A DNA stretch of 64,000 nucleotides from NCBI RefSeq assembly GCF_900496965.1, contig NZ_UFQB01000003.1, positions 62,001 through 126,000 on the forward strand, read 5' to 3'. The stretch comes from Achromobacter agilis (GTDB lineage Bacteria; Pseudomonadota; Gammaproteobacteria; Burkholderiales; Burkholderiaceae_B). Shown piece by piece: positions 16,110 through 25,719 of this stretch. Under the pieces are notes generated by a model, which worked only from the letters and a program-made list of their open reading frames with translations, was not told the origin of the DNA and searched no databases. A program made the translations under genes and the position numbers. Each line of letters starts with the position of its first letter. Position 1 is the first letter of the stretch.

Positions 16110-17453
16110 TTATTTGGAGGCGAGGATGTCGACGCGGGGCGGCGTGGCGGCGTTGAGGGCGCGCACGTACACGACGACCGGCCGTTTTTCCTGGGGCAGG
16201 TCGACCACGATGTCCTCGTGGCCGGGGACGCCCAGCGTCAGCTGGTTCGACTGGGGATAGGGCACGCTCATGAGCTGGAAGTTGTGCGGCAGCGTGGACC
16301 ACGAGCGCAGGTCGGCCTGCGTCGACGCGGCCTGGGCGATCGCGGCCAGCGTGCCCAGCAACGGGCTGGAATCGTTCAATTGCTTCTGCAGCACCGTTTT
16401 GGCCGTGGCGCGCACGATTTCCTTGATGAGGATCGCGTTGAAACGGGTCTTGAATTCGCCGCGGATGATGGTGTCCATGTCGGCCAGCATCTGCGTCTGC
16501 TGGCGGCCGACGGTCAGGTAGGGATAGGCGGGCACGCCGTCGCGCATCACGGGCAGCGCAATGCCGGTGTATTTGACGTTGCCGCTGACCAGGAACAGGG
16601 GCAGGTCGATCCGCAGCTGCTCTTTGTGCGCCGCCGTGCCGTTTTCGAACACGACCCAGACCGCGGGCTTGAGCTTTCCGGCCTTGCGCTGGGCGGCGGC
16701 CATATCGATCTTGACTTGCGTGTTCTTGGTCAGGGCGTAGGCGCGTTCCAGGCTCTTGCGCGCCTTTTCCATGTCGGCCTGCTCTTCGCCGTTGAACAGG
16801 AAATACAGGCCGTGCAGGTAGAGCGCGGCCGGATTCACGTAACCGGCGTAGGGCGCCCACTGGGAAAGATCGACGCCGGCCTTGAGCAGGGCTTCGTCCG
16901 TGCCGGACATGCTGCGATTGACCAGGTCGGCGTTCTCGCCTTCTTTTACTTCATCGCGCTGCTTGGCGATTTCCGCTTCGAAATGCTCGGCGGCGCGGCG
17001 CTGGCGATCGTCGCTGCGGTTCCATTCGACGCGCGCATTGGCGTAATCGCCCAACTGCCAGAAATTCAAGGCCTTGTAGGTATTGAGCATGACCGTGTCG
17101 TACACGGCCGGTGCGTAGGGCAGGACGTTGTCGTTGGCTACCAGCGACAGGGCATGGTTGCCGGCGCTGGCGGCGATATTGCGCGTGTCGTCGTCCTTCA
17201 TCAGGTCTTCGGCGCCGTCCAGCATCTGCGTGGAACGCTCGGACAGGCCGTTGTGCCGCAGGAGGGCGCCGGCTTCCAGGGCCCACGGCAGGTCGGTGGG
17301 CGGGGCATCCAGGGGGCCGGCTGCCTGGACCGCGCTGCTGGTGGCGGCAGGCAGGTTCCCGGCCGCCAGATCCCGTGAAAAATCCTTACGCGCTTGGGGA
17401 TTGGCGCAACCCGCCAGCACCAGAACCAAGCCTGCAACAGCAGCCCACTTCAT
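16110..17453 (-). CDS. COG3014 family lipoprotein
   Basis: A lipoprotein of 447 residues with lipobox LAGC (Cys16). The middle region is helical and TPR-like (ALNFWQLGDYANARVEWNRS, then repeated Ala/Arg/Glu-rich helices), as in the COG3014 family, which is usually encoded beside LpoB and CsgG-like proteins. The C-terminal part is beta-rich (RPVVVYVRAL). The gene is first of the three-gene unit, and the AT-rich stretch just upstream (17465-17580) is the likely promoter. Its exact role is unknown. Outer-membrane location and a link to peptidoglycan or surface assembly are inferred. Confidence 0.85.
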   Translation of the reverse strand: MKWAAVAGLVLVLAGCANPQARKDFSRDLAAGNLPAATSSAVQAAGPLDAPPTDLPWALEAGALLRHNGLSERSTQMLDGAEDLMKDDDTRNIAASAGNHALSLVANDNVLPYAPAVYDTVMLNTYKALNFWQLGDYANARVEWNRSDDRQRRAAEHFEAEIAKQRDEVKEGENADLVNRSMSGTDEALLKAGVDLSQWAPYAGYVNPAALYLHGLYFLFNGEEQADMEKARKSLERAYALTKNTQVKIDMAAAQRKAGKLKPAVWVVFENGTAAHKEQLRIDLPLFLVSGNVKYTGIALPVMRDGVPAYPYLTVGRQQTQMLADMDTIIRGEFKTRFNAILIKEIVRATAKTVLQKQLNDSSPLLGTLAAIAQAASTQADLRSWSTLPHNFQLMSVPYPQSNQLTLGVPGHEDIVVDLPQEKRPVVVYVRALNAATPPRVDILASK

Positions 17454-17840
17454 TGCTTCTCCGCTGAATGATACTATATGTTAATAAACGTGAATGTGTT
17501 TAGCATTTTGTTCACATTTAATCACAATATTAAATCATCAGCAATTTATAGATGCTTTTAGTTTTATTTTGTTGAAATTCATCCAGTTGCGGTGAATGCT
17601 TGCGGATGCCGGTTCTGCGCGCGTCAGCCGCCGGGTTATTCCCGGCAAACGGCGCAAAAAGGGGGCGGCGGGGATTTTCTCCAACGCCGCATGAGAGGCG
17701 GGCAGACGGCCGCTTTTGCGTTATCCGGGCCGCGGCTGAACGCGGGAACCGAGTTTGGAAAAGGCGCTTATCCGCCTATTTCGATTACTGCCGGAAAATG
17801 CGATTTATATTGAGCGCCGCGCAAGACGCTTTGGGCCGGA
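17454..17840. other. 387-bp intergenic region, AT-rich then GC-rich
   Basis: About 17465-17580 is strikingly AT-rich for this genome (runs such as TGTTAATAAACG and AATCACAATATTAAATC), as expected for the promoter of the COG3014-lpoB unit, which starts at 17453. The rest, to 17840, is GC-rich without a convincing gene. Short open frames there lack ribosome-binding sites and family similarity. Confidence 0.6.
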
Positions 17841-19202
17841 TCAAACCTGCGGCGCCGACGGCGGGAGCGGCCTGAGTTCAACGCTGCCCGGGCCAGCAAG
17901 GGAATCCAGTTCCATGATCGTCCCCAGGCGCCGGCTTGCCTGGACCGGCGTCCAACCGGCCGAGATCATCAGGCGCCGTGAAATGTCCAGCACCTGTTCC
18001 GCTGTCAACGCCCGTTCCGGGTCGCCGAGCGCGTCCCGCAGCTCTTGCCGCATTTCGCGGCCATTCTTGAGCGATACCGTCACGGCGGCGCCGAAGTGCC
18101 GGGGATACCGCGCCGAGCAGCCTGCGTCCGGCACGGCGTGGACCAGGGCGCGCAAGCGCGCGTGCCCGGGGTCCGCGATGGCACTGTCCGAGAAGTCCTC
18201 GGCCTCGGGCCAGCCCTTGGACAGGGCGACCGCGACGGCATGCTGCAGGCTGAAGCGAGCTTCCTGCGGGGATGCCGGCTGCGCGCGATCGCAGAATGCA
18301 AGGGCGTCGTCATAGCTTTCCACGCGGATGGAGCGGATGTCACCTGCCGGCAGCTCGCGCCAGCCATCCTGAGCGCGCCAGGCGTCGCGTAGCCCCAGCG
18401 CGGCGTCGATGGCGGGATGGGCGTGGCGGCAGGCCGCCCAGGGCTTGAACGTGGTCTGGTGGATTTTCCATGCGCCGCCCGGATTGGCGCCTATCCGCTC
18501 CGGGCGGGGATCCGGACACGTGGCGGCGTAAAAGCCTTTTTCTCCTTCCAGCGCGCGGGCCGGACCGCGCACGCCGGCCTGGGCCAGCAGGGCCGCCTGC
18601 ACGCCCGTCTGCGAGGCGCGCGCCATGCTCCAGGGCTTGGCGTCGCAGGGATCCAGGCGGATCTGCCACAGGCCCGAGGACTGCGTGATGGCCAGCGCGA
18701 GCGCGTGGGAGGTCTGCGCGGCGTCCAGGTTCAGCAGGCTCGCGGCTGCCGCGGCGGCGCCCGCCGCGCCGCAGGACGAGGTGTTGTGCCAATGTTCGTA
18801 ATGGCCGGCTCCCACGGACTCTCCGATCCGTATCATGGCCTCGTAGCCCCGCAGGACGGCCAGGAGCAGGGCCGCGCCGCTGGAGGCCTGGCGGCGGGCG
18901 ATGCTCAGGGCGGCGGGGATGACGACCGGCCCGGGATGCAGCAGCGCTTCGCGATGGAAGTCATCGAGCTCGTGCATGCAGCCCAGCGATGTGTCATGCA
19001 ACAGGTCGGCCCATGCGTCGCCCGCGTGGGAGGCTGCATTGCCCGGGAGGGAATAGCCCGCGCGCAGCGCCTGGGCCAGCGGGGTGGCCGCGCCCAGCGC
19101 CGCCGCGCCCGTCCACGCAGCCACGTGCAGGGCGGCGCGGGCGCGGTCGGCGGCCGCAGCCGGGCGCAGGCAGATCCGCGCGAGTTCGCCGACGAGGCTC
19201 AT
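17841..19202 (-). CDS. MmgE/PrpD family protein
   Basis: This 453-residue cytoplasmic protein belongs to the MmgE/PrpD family, which includes 2-methylcitrate dehydratase and cis-aconitate decarboxylase. Family features seen are the all-helical N-terminal domain (residues 1-270) with HELDDFH, HPGPVVIPAAL, YEAMIRIG and FKPWAACRHAHP, and a smaller C-terminal alpha/beta domain. It is last in a ten-gene operon and its start overlaps the preceding alpha/beta-hydrolase stop by 4 bp (ATGA). The branch found in catabolic operons rarely has methylcitrate activity, so the substrate is unassigned; a dehydratase or isomerase role is inferred. Confidence 0.9.
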   Translation of the reverse strand: MSLVGELARICLRPAAAADRARAALHVAAWTGAAALGAATPLAQALRAGYSLPGNAASHAGDAWADLLHDTSLGCMHELDDFHREALLHPGPVVIPAALSIARRQASSGAALLLAVLRGYEAMIRIGESVGAGHYEHWHNTSSCGAAGAAAAAASLLNLDAAQTSHALALAITQSSGLWQIRLDPCDAKPWSMARASQTGVQAALLAQAGVRGPARALEGEKGFYAATCPDPRPERIGANPGGAWKIHQTTFKPWAACRHAHPAIDAALGLRDAWRAQDGWRELPAGDIRSIRVESYDDALAFCDRAQPASPQEARFSLQHAVAVALSKGWPEAEDFSDSAIADPGHARLRALVHAVPDAGCSARYPRHFGAAVTVSLKNGREMRQELRDALGDPERALTAEQVLDISRRLMISAGWTPVQASRRLGTIMELDSLAGPGSVELRPLPPSAPQV

Positions 19203-20077
19203 GAGAGCTTCATGACTTCGCCGCTGGCGCGCGGATCGCGCGCCGTCCAGCTGCCGGCTTCCACGGCGGCGATGAAGTCCAGCACCGCCCGGTTGAACGC
19301 TTCGGGCTCCTCCAGGTTCAGCGTGTGGCCCGTCTTGGGCAGCATGAGCAGGCCGCTGGCGGGCAGCGTGCGCTTGAGGAACAGGGCCGGTTCCAGGGCA
19401 TGGTCGTCCTCGTCGCCCGCGATGATCAGCGCGGGAGCGGCCAGCGCGCCAAGCGGCCCGGCCAGCGTATCGAGGGCGGGGCGCGCCGCCTGCACGCCGC
19501 GCAAGGTCAGCGCGGCGCCGGTAGCGTCATGCTGGCAGAGGGCGTCGGCGAAGGCCTGCCAGCCGCGCGGGTCCTTGTTCTGGTATTGGACACGCGCGGG
19601 GCCGGCGGCATAGATCGGCCCGTAGCGGGCGCTGCCCAACGTCTCGAAGCGTTCGGCCGCCTGCAGCGAAGCCTCGCGGAATGCGGCGTGGCCGGACGCG
19701 AGAGCGCCGTAGCCGACCCCCGCGATGGTCAGCGAACGGACGCGCTCCGGATGGGCCAGCCCGAAATGCAGGGCGGCGAAACCTCCCATGGACAGTCCGA
19801 CAATATGGGCCCGGTCGATGCCGCAGGCCGCCAGCACCGAGCGCAGGTCCCGGACGGCGTTTTCCTGCGAGTAGGCGGCGGGATCGGCCGGCACGTCGGA
19901 TGGGGGATAGCCCCGGGCGGCATAGGCGATGCAACGGTGGCGGCGCGCGAAGGCCCGCAGCTGGGGCTCCCAACTCCTGTGATCGCCCGCGAATTCATGG
20001 ACGAAAACGACGGGCGAGCCCTGCCCGCTTTCTTCCAGGTGCAGGCGGTATCCGTCATGCGTGGCGGCGGTGGTCAT
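19199..20077 (-). CDS. alpha/beta hydrolase
   Basis: A 292-residue alpha/beta-hydrolase fold protein. The nucleophile elbow is GLSMGG (serine near residue 97), the oxyanion-hole segment is VFVHEFAGD, and the catalytic histidine is in KTGHTLNLEEP; an acidic residue in AGDEDDH is the likely third member. The ATG at 20077 overlaps the deacetylase stop by 4 bp. A long in-frame extension upstream is an antisense artefact and was excluded. It resembles the ring-fission-product and enol-lactone hydrolase group, but the substrate (ester, lactone or C-C bond) cannot be read from sequence. Confidence 0.92.
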   Translation of the reverse strand: MTTAATHDGYRLHLEESGQGSPVVFVHEFAGDHRSWEPQLRAFARRHRCIAYAARGYPPSDVPADPAAYSQENAVRDLRSVLAACGIDRAHIVGLSMGGFAALHFGLAHPERVRSLTIAGVGYGALASGHAAFREASLQAAERFETLGSARYGPIYAAGPARVQYQNKDPRGWQAFADALCQHDATGAALTLRGVQAARPALDTLAGPLGALAAPALIIAGDEDDHALEPALFLKRTLPASGLLMLPKTGHTLNLEEPEAFNRAVLDFIAAVEAGSWTARDPRASGEVMKLS

Positions 20078-20967
20078 GGCAGCTCGGGAGCGGACGGGGG
20101 AAGGGGGCGGCGTTGCTTGAACCAGTCGGCGATCTGGCTGCCGGTCATGAAGTCGACCTTGGGGTGGCGTGCCAGCAGGTCCAGCATTTCCTCGAAATAG
20201 CCGTAGCGGTGCGGCACCCCCATCAGGTGCGGGTGCAGGCCGAGCGCAAGCACCCTGGGCTGGGCTTCGCATTCGCGCTCGAACAGCGCCAGCGTACGCG
20301 TCAGCCGCAGCAGGAATTCGGGAGAAGAGTGCTTTTCGATGGCATAGATGATCGAATCGTTGAGTTCCAGGTTGTAGGGCATCTGGATCAGCGACCCGCG
20401 CTTGACGCGCATCCAGTTGGGCAGGTCGTCCAGTACCCAATCGCACACATACTCGACGCCCGCGTCGGCAAGCAGATCGGGCGTGTCCGGCGTTTCGCGC
20501 AGGCCGGGGCTGAGCCAGCCGCGGGGGAGGCGGCCGGTGAAGGCGCGCAGTTTCTCCAGGCATGCGCCGATGAGTTCGGCCTCGCCGTCGCCGTGGTTCA
20601 AGGACTTCTGGTGCATGCCGTGCCCGATGAATTCCCAGCCGGCCGCAAGCATGGCTTCGGCGGCTCGGGGATAGGCGTCGATCACGCTGGCGTTGCAGCT
20701 GGTGGAGGCGGGCAGGCCGCGCGACTGGATGGCGGCGAGCATGCGCGGCAGGCCGGCGCGCATGCCGTATTCCGCCCAGCTGAAGTTGGGCACGTCCGGC
20801 ACGGTCTCGCGGCCGTGCGGCGGGGTGATGATAGTGCGCGGCATAGGCTGGTCGAATGGCCAATGTTCGACGTTGATGACCAGGTGCACCATGATCCTGC
20901 CTTGGCCGGGCGCGGCAAGAGGAGGCGAATCGGCCGAGAATGCGTAGGGGATGCGGGGCGTTGCCAT
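20074..20967 (-). CDS. polysaccharide deacetylase-like (NodB-fold) protein
   Basis: A 297-residue protein of carbohydrate esterase family 4 fold, closest in style to PuuE/allantoinase-like members that act on amide or ureido compounds. The metal-site features appear as GRETVPDVPNF near the N-terminus, GHGMHQKSL (His-rich strand) and LSPGLRETPDTPDLL. It has no signal peptide, so it is cytoplasmic and unlikely to act on wall polymers. The gene lies between the importer ATPase and an alpha/beta hydrolase, overlapping the latter by 4 bp. With an amidase in the same operon, C-N bond cleavage of the imported compound is a reasonable inference. Confidence 0.88.
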   Translation of the reverse strand: MATPRIPYAFSADSPPLAAPGQGRIMVHLVINVEHWPFDQPMPRTIITPPHGRETVPDVPNFSWAEYGMRAGLPRMLAAIQSRGLPASTSCNASVIDAYPRAAEAMLAAGWEFIGHGMHQKSLNHGDGEAELIGACLEKLRAFTGRLPRGWLSPGLRETPDTPDLLADAGVEYVCDWVLDDLPNWMRVKRGSLIQMPYNLELNDSIIYAIEKHSSPEFLLRLTRTLALFERECEAQPRVLALGLHPHLMGVPHRYGYFEEMLDLLARHPKVDFMTGSQIADWFKQRRPLPPSAPELP

Positions 20968-20982
20968 GGGGGATCCTGGAGG

Positions 20983-21732
<750 letters not shown>

Positions 21733-21739
21733 GGCATCC

Positions 21740-22576
21740 TCAATGATTCTGCAGCATGCGCCAGACCAGGATCCGGCGTTCGATGATGACGATCAGGCGG
21801 TCGCTGAGAAAGCCCATCAGGCCGATGGACACCATGTCCGCCAGCACGATGTCCATGCGGCCCACGTAATAGGCGTCCCACAGCACGTAGCCCAGGCCGG
21901 ATTTCACGGCCACCATTTCAGAGACGATCACGGCCGTCCAGGAAATGCCCAGGCCGATGCGCAGGCCGGTGAAGATGGCGGGCATCGCGGCGGGCAATAC
22001 GACCCGGCGCAGCAATTGGGCGGAAGACGCGCCCATCATCCGAGCCGCGCGCACCAGGTTGCGGTCGACGTCGCGCGCGCCTTGCGTGGTGTTCACGACG
22101 ATGGCGTAGAAGCCGCCCAGGAAGATCAGGAAGATCGAGCCCATGTCGCGGATGCCGAACAGGGCGATGGAGAAGGGCAGCCAGGCCGTGATGGGGATCG
22201 GCCGCAAGCCTTGTATCAGCGGGTCGAGCGTCTGCGAAACCAGGCGGCTCCAGCCTATGGCCAGGCCCAGGGGTATGCCCAGCAGCATGGCCAGGACGAA
22301 GCCCTGGATCACGCGCATGGCCGAGTACTGGACATTGCCCGCCCAGGTGCCCTGGTAGGGATTCAGCCCCATGCCCGGCGGCCCGAAGATCCAGGCATAC
22401 CAGGCGCGCGCGACCTGGACCGGAGTGGGAACCACGCCCGCCATGTCGGGGGACTGCCCCACCAACTGCCAGACGATAAGAATCAGGACGGGCACGGCAA
22501 GCCCCAGCCCCGCCTGGCCGATGGCGCGGCGGGAGCGGCGGGTCGGCGTTGCGCATTTCAGTGTTGAAGCGTTCAC
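21740..22576 (-). CDS. NitT/TauT (SsuC-like) ABC transporter permease
   Basis: A 278-residue inner-membrane permease with about six membrane segments and the EAA loop (VRAARMMGASSAQLL). The start is set at GTG 22576 (NASTLKCATP) because AAGGAG sits 6 bases upstream. An ATG two codons earlier directly abuts that sequence and is too close to use it. It lies 7 bp upstream of the ATPase gene and downstream of the binding-protein gene. Confidence 0.92.
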   Translation of the reverse strand: MNASTLKCATPTRRSRRAIGQAGLGLAVPVLILIVWQLVGQSPDMAGVVPTPVQVARAWYAWIFGPPGMGLNPYQGTWAGNVQYSAMRVIQGFVLAMLLGIPLGLAIGWSRLVSQTLDPLIQGLRPIPITAWLPFSIALFGIRDMGSIFLIFLGGFYAIVVNTTQGARDVDRNLVRAARMMGASSAQLLRRVVLPAAMPAIFTGLRIGLGISWTAVIVSEMVAVKSGLGYVLWDAYYVGRMDIVLADMVSIGLMGFLSDRLIVIIERRILVWRMLQNH

Positions 22577-22629
22577 CAGCATCTCCTTGGCTCGCGGCGG
22601 CCGGCAGGGCCGCCGCGCAAGCCGCGCAA

Positions 22630-23607
22630 TCACATGACTTCCTTGAGGAGCCCTTCATCCCATACCGTGTCGATCTGTCCACTCACGTCTTTCGGAATGA
22701 CGCCCAGTTCGTTGAAGGTCTTGGCCTGGCGGCGCAATTGCTCCAGGTCCAATACGCCGCCTAGCTTGATCAGCTTGGCCGATTCGCGGGTGACGTTCAA
22801 GGGCAGCCCGGTGTACTTGGAATACGCCTGGGCAAATGCCTCGGGATCCTTGGCGAGCCCTTCCTCGGCGTTCTTGTAGGCCCACAGGAAGCATTTGACC
22901 GCCTCGCGCTTGTCGCGCAGCGCGTCGCGCGTGCTGGCGAGCAGGCCCAATTCCGCGCCTACGGCCTTGCTCTGGCTGTACTCCAGGTTCTTGGCGAAAA
23001 AGGCGGTGCCGTCGGCGACCAGCTGCGATTCGAACGGTTCCCACAGGGCGACCGCATCCACGTCCCCCCGTTGCAGCGACTGCACGAATGCGGTGCCTCC
23101 GCCCTGGATGTTCACCGCGGTAAAGGTGTTGTACGGCACGCCCTTCTCGGCCAGCATGGCCGCCCACTGGAACCAGACGGCCGAGCCCGGCGCGATCCCG
23201 ATACGCTTGCCGGCGAGGTCCTTCCAGTCGTCCATCTTGATGCCTTTGCGCGTCACCAGGTATTTGGGCGAGGACGCGACGCCGGACAGGCCCACCAGCT
23301 TCTGGCTGCCCTGGGCCAGCGCGATGGCCAGGTCGGCGGGCCCGATGCCGGACACGTCCACCGAGCCCGACAGCAAGGCGGTGCGCGCGTCGGCATAGCG
23401 GACGAATTCGACGGGCTTGACCTCCACGTTGCAGGCCTTCAGGTCATCGGCGACGAAGATGATGGGAGAGAGGTGGCCGACCTTGACGTAGCCCACCGTC
23501 AGCACCTGCTTCTGGGGCGCCGGCGCCGGACGGGGGCCAACCGCGTGGCTGGCCGAGGCGGCCGCGCACAGCCCGGCGGCCAGGGTCATCCTGTAGAGCG
23601 TTTTCAT
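22630..23607 (-). CDS. NitT/TauT-type ABC transporter substrate-binding protein
   Basis: This 325-residue periplasmic binding protein has a signal peptide ending at SASHA near residue 22. The mature part begins KQVLTVGYVKVGHLSP and carries SVDVSGIGPADLAIAL and WKDLAGKRIGI, the layout of SsuA/TauA-like proteins. The ATG at 23607 follows AAGGGGAA. Its ligand is probably the compound degraded by the amidase, CoA-transferase and crotonase encoded upstream. Its identity is not evident. Confidence 0.93.
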   Translation of the reverse strand: MKTLYRMTLAAGLCAAASASHAVGPRPAPAPQKQVLTVGYVKVGHLSPIIFVADDLKACNVEVKPVEFVRYADARTALLSGSVDVSGIGPADLAIALAQGSQKLVGLSGVASSPKYLVTRKGIKMDDWKDLAGKRIGIAPGSAVWFQWAAMLAEKGVPYNTFTAVNIQGGGTAFVQSLQRGDVDAVALWEPFESQLVADGTAFFAKNLEYSQSKAVGAELGLLASTRDALRDKREAVKCFLWAYKNAEEGLAKDPEAFAQAYSKYTGLPLNVTRESAKLIKLGGVLDLEQLRRQAKTFNELGVIPKDVSGQIDTVWDEGLLKEVM

Positions 23608-23687
23608 GCATTTTCCCCTTGTTGCTTGATAAACACTGCGAGCGGCGCGGCGGCGCCGCGCCAGGAGGAAATCGAGCCGGACGGCGC

Positions 23688-24494
23688 TCAGTTTCCGGTG
23701 AATACAGGCGGCCGCTTCTCGCGGAAGGCAAGCTGGCCTTCCTGGTAGTCGCGGCTGAAAAAGCAGGCGCGCACGGCGTCGTCCACCTCCTGCGCGGCGG
23801 GCGCGGAGGGATCGGCCGCCAGGTGGCGCAAGGCCATCTTCGCGGCGCGCAGGGTGAGCGGCGCATTGCCGGCCACCTCCCCGACGCGCTGCGCCACCAA
23901 CGCGGTGAATTCCTCGTCGGCGCAGACTTCCTGGACCAGGCCGATACGGGCGGCTTCCGCGCCGTCCACGGTCCTGGCCGTCATGAACAGATCCGCCGTG
24001 CGCGCCGTGCCCAGGATGTCGCGCATGCGCTTGAGGCCTTCCATCGAGTAACCCAGCCCGAGCCGGCCCGCCGGCATGCGAAAGCGCGAGCCGCGGGTGC
24101 AATAGCGCAGGTCGCAGGCCAGCGCCAGCGCCATGCCTCCGCCCATGCAGATGCCGCGCACCGCGGCGATCACGGGCAAGGGGCAGGCGCCCAAGGCCTG
24201 CATGGCGCCCGCGACGGCGGCGTCGTAGCGGGCGATCTGCGCGGGGTCCTTGCGCTGGGAGCCGAATTCGGAGATGTCGGCGCCGGACACGAAGGCGCGG
24301 TCTCCGTCGCCCTCCAGCACGATGGCGCGCACGCCTTCCCGGGCGCCGGCTTCCCACACGGCGCGGGCCAATCCTTCCCACATCGCGAGCGACATGGCGT
24401 TGTAGCGCGCGGGATTCACGATGCGGATACGCGCGACGCTGCCGTCGAGGGCGACGTCCAGGCGGCCGGGGGCAGGAATAGGGGTCTGGGTCAT
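23688..24494 (-). CDS. enoyl-CoA hydratase/isomerase (crotonase) family protein
   Basis: A 268-residue crotonase-fold protein. The CoA-binding and oxyanion features are present (NAMSLAMW, FVSGADISEF, GICMGGGMALALACDLRYC). The segment that normally carries the first catalytic glutamate (P-E-x-x-L-G) reads MPAGRLGLG, so that residue is replaced. Simple enoyl-CoA hydration is therefore uncertain, and isomerase, hydrolase or decarboxylase chemistry is possible. It lies between the binding-protein gene and the CoA-transferase gene, which implies a CoA-thioester route. Confidence 0.9.
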   Translation of the reverse strand: MTQTPIPAPGRLDVALDGSVARIRIVNPARYNAMSLAMWEGLARAVWEAGAREGVRAIVLEGDGDRAFVSGADISEFGSQRKDPAQIARYDAAVAGAMQALGACPLPVIAAVRGICMGGGMALALACDLRYCTRGSRFRMPAGRLGLGYSMEGLKRMRDILGTARTADLFMTARTVDGAEAARIGLVQEVCADEEFTALVAQRVGEVAGNAPLTLRAAKMALRHLAADPSAPAAQEVDDAVRACFFSRDYQEGQLAFREKRPPVFTGN

Positions 24495-24512
24495 GGAAAA
24501 CTCCGCAGTGCG

Positions 24513-25709
24513 TCAGATGGCGCGGGCTTCGCGCAGCCGTTCGATATCCGCGTCAGCGTAGCCGGCTTCGAGCAGGATTTCCTCGGTATGCTCGCCCCAG
24601 CCCGGAGCGGTGCGCGCGATGTCGGCGGGCGTGCGGGCCAGGGTCACGGGCTGCGTGATCAAGGTGCGTTCGCCGCCTTGCCACGCGGGGCAACTGCGGG
24701 CGGCCTGCAGATGCTTTACTTGCGGATCTTCGAACATCTGCGGCACGGAGTAGACGGGCCCGGCCGGCACGCCGGCATCGTTAAGCAACGCCACCCAGTG
24801 ATCCACCTCCCCATTCAGGAACATGGCCTGGATCTCGCGGTTCAAGCGCTGTCGGTTGGCCACTCGCAGCTTCTCGGTGGCGAATTCCGGGTCCGATTCC
24901 CAGTCGTGGCGTTCGAGCGCAGCGCAAAAGCGCTTCCAGTTGCCCTCGCCGGCGGCGCCCAGGTTGAACATGCCGTCCTTGGCATGGAACAGCCCCATGG
25001 GACTGCTGGTGGGATGGTCGTTGCCTTCCTGGCGAGGGACGTCGCCGTCGTTCAGGTAGCGGGCCGCCTGGAAATCCATCATGGCGATCTGGGAGTGCAG
25101 CAGCGAGGCATGGACCCACTGGCCCTCGCCGGATTCTTCGCGTTCCAGCAGCGCGGTCAGGATGCCCAGCGCGGCATACAGGCCCGTGCTGGAATCCGCG
25201 ACGGCCAGGCCGGCGCGCACTGGCCCCTGGCCGGGCAGGCCGGTAACCGACATCAGGCCGCCCATGCCCTGCATGATCTGGTCGAAGCCCGGCCGGCGCG
25301 CATAGGGGCCGCTCTGGCCGAATCCGGAGATGCTGGCGAGGATCAGCCTGGGGTTGATCCGGCGCAGCGATTCGTAGTCCACACCCAGGCGTTGTTTGAC
25401 GTCCGGGCGCCAGTTCTCGACCACCACGTCGGCGCCGGCCGCGAGACGCTTGAATACCTCCAGGCCCTCCGGCGTCTTCAGGTTCAGGGTGAGCGAACGC
25501 TTGTTGCGGTTCAGGTTCTGGAAGTCGCCGCTCCAGCGGTCGGCCGCGAACATCGCCTCGTTGGGGTCGACGCCGGGCGGCGGTTCTATCCGGATCACGT
25601 CCGCGCCGAAATCGGCGAGCATGCGCACGCAGGTGGGGCCAGCCCGCACGCGGGAGAGGTCTAGCACACGGAAGCGCCGCAAGGCTGGCGAGGCGGAGAG
25701 TTGTGGCAT
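24513..25709 (-). CDS. CaiB/BaiF (family III) CoA-transferase
   Basis: A 398-residue CoA-transferase. The N-terminal Rossmann-like region shows FRVLDLSRVRAGPTC, GADVIRIEPP and NLNRNKRSLTLNL, and the catalytic aspartate is D172 in VADSSTGLYA. Its C-terminus carries GEHTEEIL. Such enzymes transfer CoA from a donor such as succinyl-CoA to a carboxylic acid. The ATG at 25709 fits the family N-terminus (LSASPALRRFRVLDLS); no strong ribosome-binding site is visible. Next to the amidase, it could activate the acid that the amidase releases. Confidence 0.93.
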   Translation of the reverse strand: MPQLSASPALRRFRVLDLSRVRAGPTCVRMLADFGADVIRIEPPPGVDPNEAMFAADRWSGDFQNLNRNKRSLTLNLKTPEGLEVFKRLAAGADVVVENWRPDVKQRLGVDYESLRRINPRLILASISGFGQSGPYARRPGFDQIMQGMGGLMSVTGLPGQGPVRAGLAVADSSTGLYAALGILTALLEREESGEGQWVHASLLHSQIAMMDFQAARYLNDGDVPRQEGNDHPTSSPMGLFHAKDGMFNLGAAGEGNWKRFCAALERHDWESDPEFATEKLRVANRQRLNREIQAMFLNGEVDHWVALLNDAGVPAGPVYSVPQMFEDPQVKHLQAARSCPAWQGGERTLITQPVTLARTPADIARTAPGWGEHTEEILLEAGYADADIERLREARAI

Positions 25710-25719
25710 GGTCTCGGCT

